Assembly (NCBI RefSeq): GCF_011038785.1
Contig: NZ_JAAKDT010000028.1
Coordinates: forward strand, 1 to 44,028
Direction of reading: 5' to 3'
Source: Parabacteroides sp. ZJ-118
GTDB taxonomy: Bacteria > Bacteroidota > Bacteroidia > Bacteroidales > Tannerellaceae
Length of the DNA: 44,028 nucleotides
The position numbers and the translations under genes are program-made. Position 1 is the first letter of the stretch; each line of letters opens with the position of its first letter. The notes under the pieces are model-generated. The model saw nothing but the letters and a program-made list of their open reading frames with translations, searched no databases and was not told where the DNA came from. Below are positions 42,440 to 44,028 of the stretch, one piece after another.

Positions 42440-42652
42440 TTCCATTATTTCCATTGTTGCGCACCTTTTTTAGGATAAACCCTCTTCTTCCACATCTTTT
42501 TCATCAGAAGCATTTCACCTGCTTCCGTAAACCGGGGCGTTTCGGCACACCGCGGTATCTTACACAGATCGAAATTGGGGCGAGAACAGGCGAATATCCC
42601 CTGCGACTCTCACAACTCGCCGAGCGACCAAATAACGTGATTACGGAATCAG

Positions 42653-42689
42653 AAAACCAACTTGCCCATAATTGGGTAGGTTGGCTTTT
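42653..42689. terminator. Bidirectional terminator after the lipoprotein gene
   Basis: CCAACTTGCCCA (42657-42668) pairs with TGGGTAGGTTGG (42673-42684) around TAAT with few mismatches, flanked by AAAA and CTTTT. On the minus strand it ends in TTTT, 25 bases after the lipoprotein stop codon. Confidence 0.85.
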
Positions 42690-42713
42690 GTTGTTAGTCA
42701 TAGTCTCAAATGG

Positions 42714-43493
42714 CTATTCCCATGTGAAAGTATAAACTATTGTTTCCGTTTCATTATAAGGAGGAACTCTATATGTATCTCCCACAGTACAGCTTTTCAC
42801 ATAGCCATCATCATCAAATGTATATGTAAAATTAGTGACACCTTCACCTTCAAAAGTTTCGCGATATTGTTTATCAGGCAATTGATTAGTATTTATGCCT
42901 ACTAACTCAGGATGAGCATAAAATATCCAACCCTCTTCGTAGCCTGCGACCCTCTCCCAAACTTCATTGTGCGCAACGGGGCACCACCCTTTACATGTCT
43001 TTCCACTATATACGTATTTATATGTTTCAGACGATGATTGCAAATTTGTCAACTGTCCCTCTTTCCAAAAGAATGAATTCTGCCTCAACAGTGTCAATAG
43101 ACCGGAATCATTGTATTCATAGGTACAAGAAGAGGTGGAAGAGTAGTTAAAAGAAGAGGTCTTGACATGCTTGTTTGCAAAAACATGCTTTACTGTACCA
43201 TCCTCTCCCATCGCGATAAGGTTACCATCACCCCAAGAGTAGTTGGTGTGGTAAAGAGTTTCTCCATTTTCTTTAATCTCATAAGTAGAAATAACTCTTC
43301 CTTTACTATCGTATTCAAATTTAATCGCTTCAATGTCTCCATCATCTTCTTTTATTTTGATTTCCACCAATTTTCGAGTGTTGGTTAAAATACCAATATC
43401 ATCTTTTGTTTCATCATCATCACTACAAGAAATAAAGTTCACACACATTACCACAGCCAACAAAGCCATTCCGATTAATCTAAATGTTTTCAT
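42714..43493 (-). CDS. Lipoprotein, DUF4595-like
   Basis: The 259-residue protein has a lipoprotein signal (lipobox FISCSDDD, Cys about 23; the acidic residues after Cys are a surface-export signal in Bacteroidetes). YD-repeat-like strand pairs follow: IKFEYDSKGRVISTYE, TYEYNDSGLLTLLR, FTYTFDDDGYVKSCT. This resembles the DUF4595 group of exported Bacteroides proteins. Its ligand and role are unknown. Codons are more AT-rich than in the neighbouring bioD gene. Confidence 0.88.
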   Translation of the reverse strand: MKTFRLIGMALLAVVMCVNFISCSDDDETKDDIGILTNTRKLVEIKIKEDDGDIEAIKFEYDSKGRVISTYEIKENGETLYHTNYSWGDGNLIAMGEDGTVKHVFANKHVKTSSFNYSSTSSCTYEYNDSGLLTLLRQNSFFWKEGQLTNLQSSSETYKYVYSGKTCKGWCPVAHNEVWERVAGYEEGWIFYAHPELVGINTNQLPDKQYRETFEGEGVTNFTYTFDDDGYVKSCTVGDTYRVPPYNETETIVYTFTWE

Positions 43494-44028
43494 TAATTAA
43501 CGATCTATATATGCTTTCCAAATTCCCCGAAGAAAGTAGATTAATAAAATAAGGTGTGGGAACTATATTAGTTTTATCCTGTTTCTTTGGCTTCTCGCAT
43601 TGCCTTTGGTACGGATAAAACAATAGCAACCCACACCAATATTGACAATATCTAAGAGCCTTATGCATATAAGGTAGGTATATGTCAAAAAGTGTGGTGC
43701 TACTGCTATCATCTTCATTCCAATTATACAAATTTGCGAGATTTGATAACAGAAGATAATCTCAATAACACCTTTCGTTAATATGTCCTTCCAGAGTATC
43801 TAAATCCCCAGAATTGCTGCAAACTTAGCAAATTTATTTGAATAGTGACATAAAAATGCTGAAAATTGCGGTTCTAAGTGTTCCAAAACATATCTGTAGT
43901 AGATAATTAGTATCGATTTCTCTTCTTCGCAACTACGAGGATCCCCAATTACTCAATATAGATGGGACAATGCAGGTAGTTCTTGTTAATCTTATAGATA
44001 AAGATCAGTTTCGGGTACCTGCCCAATA
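43494..44028. other. AT-rich right end without a convincing gene
   Basis: Minus-strand -7-like boxes CAAACTTA (43820-43827) and CAAATTTA (43829-43836) are present. One short minus-strand frame (43480-43731) ends inside the lipoprotein signal sequence and runs upstream until an in-frame TGA at 43762-43764. I see no RNA gene, mobile element or family match. Confidence 0.5.

Larger units (their letters stand above)
42275..42713. other. 439-base gap: bioD leader and unassigned sequence
   Basis: The part next to bioD (42275-42425) would be a transcribed leader with short repeats (GAAAGCGTAAACC and GAAAGGTGTAAACC on the minus strand) and GC-rich complementary stretches. The part at 42500-42650 has open frames on both strands but no protein family I know. 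A terminator lies at 42653-42689. Confidence 0.5.

Noticed and set aside
42298-42735. 145-codon plus-strand open frame
   Set aside because: No signal, family or plausible codon pattern; it overlaps the bioD promoter, a terminator and the lipoprotein end.

Overview
The window looks like chromosomal DNA from a Bacteroidales gut bacterium, most likely Parabacteroides (P. distasonis-like). This rests on gene content (DUF3256 and DUF4252-type proteins, an NahK-like kinase, a split adaptor/permease/TolC exporter style, GH2 and GH51 glycosidases, type B L31), on many promoters fitting the Bacteroides consensus TAnnTTTG (-7), and on mostly absent Shine-Dalgarno sequences. The species is an inference; no database was searched.

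Layout. 1-161: 3' end of a 5S rRNA and its terminator. 266-6218: a coiled-coil membrane protein, then a TolC/HlyD/two ABC-2 permease export operon with no ATPase gene. 6284-8730: a divergent pair, a DUF1080 plus metal-hydrolase-like lipoprotein and a TIM-barrel sugar isomerase-like lipoprotein. 8791-13799: a HAD phosphatase, then lysS-gpsA-pgi on the minus strand. 14096-15482: a broken DUF2141-like gene, a membrane protein and a winged-helix regulator. 15567-19472: a C4-dicarboxylate transporter and a GH2 glycosidase, divergently transcribed from overlapping promoters.

19594-29920 is the most interesting part: a MacAB-like efflux system (adaptor, two FtsX-type permeases, ATPase), a TolC-type channel, a sigma-54-dependent response regulator and its histidine kinase. 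Both transcription units (adaptor-permease-permease-ATPase and TolC-regulator-kinase) begin with a textbook sigma-54 -24/-12 promoter. Both also carry a near-identical three-half-site dyad (CGGACA/TGTCCG) at the same distance upstream. This reads as a self-regulating sigma-54 regulon contained in 10 kb. Two minus-strand genes (a diacylglycerol kinase and an HU-like protein) are lodged between the halves. Much of 20-28 kb is visibly GC-richer than its flanks.

29951-37634: NahK-like sugar kinase, rpmE2, fba, a YjbR-family protein, a GH51 arabinofuranosidase, an AspT-type transporter and truA. 37725-41586: a DUF3256 protein, an ECF sigma factor operon (sigma, membrane anti-sigma candidate, DUF4252-like protein, outer-membrane barrel) and a DUF1232 protein. 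41594-44028: bioD with a long leader, a lipoprotein, and AT-rich sequence with no convincing gene.
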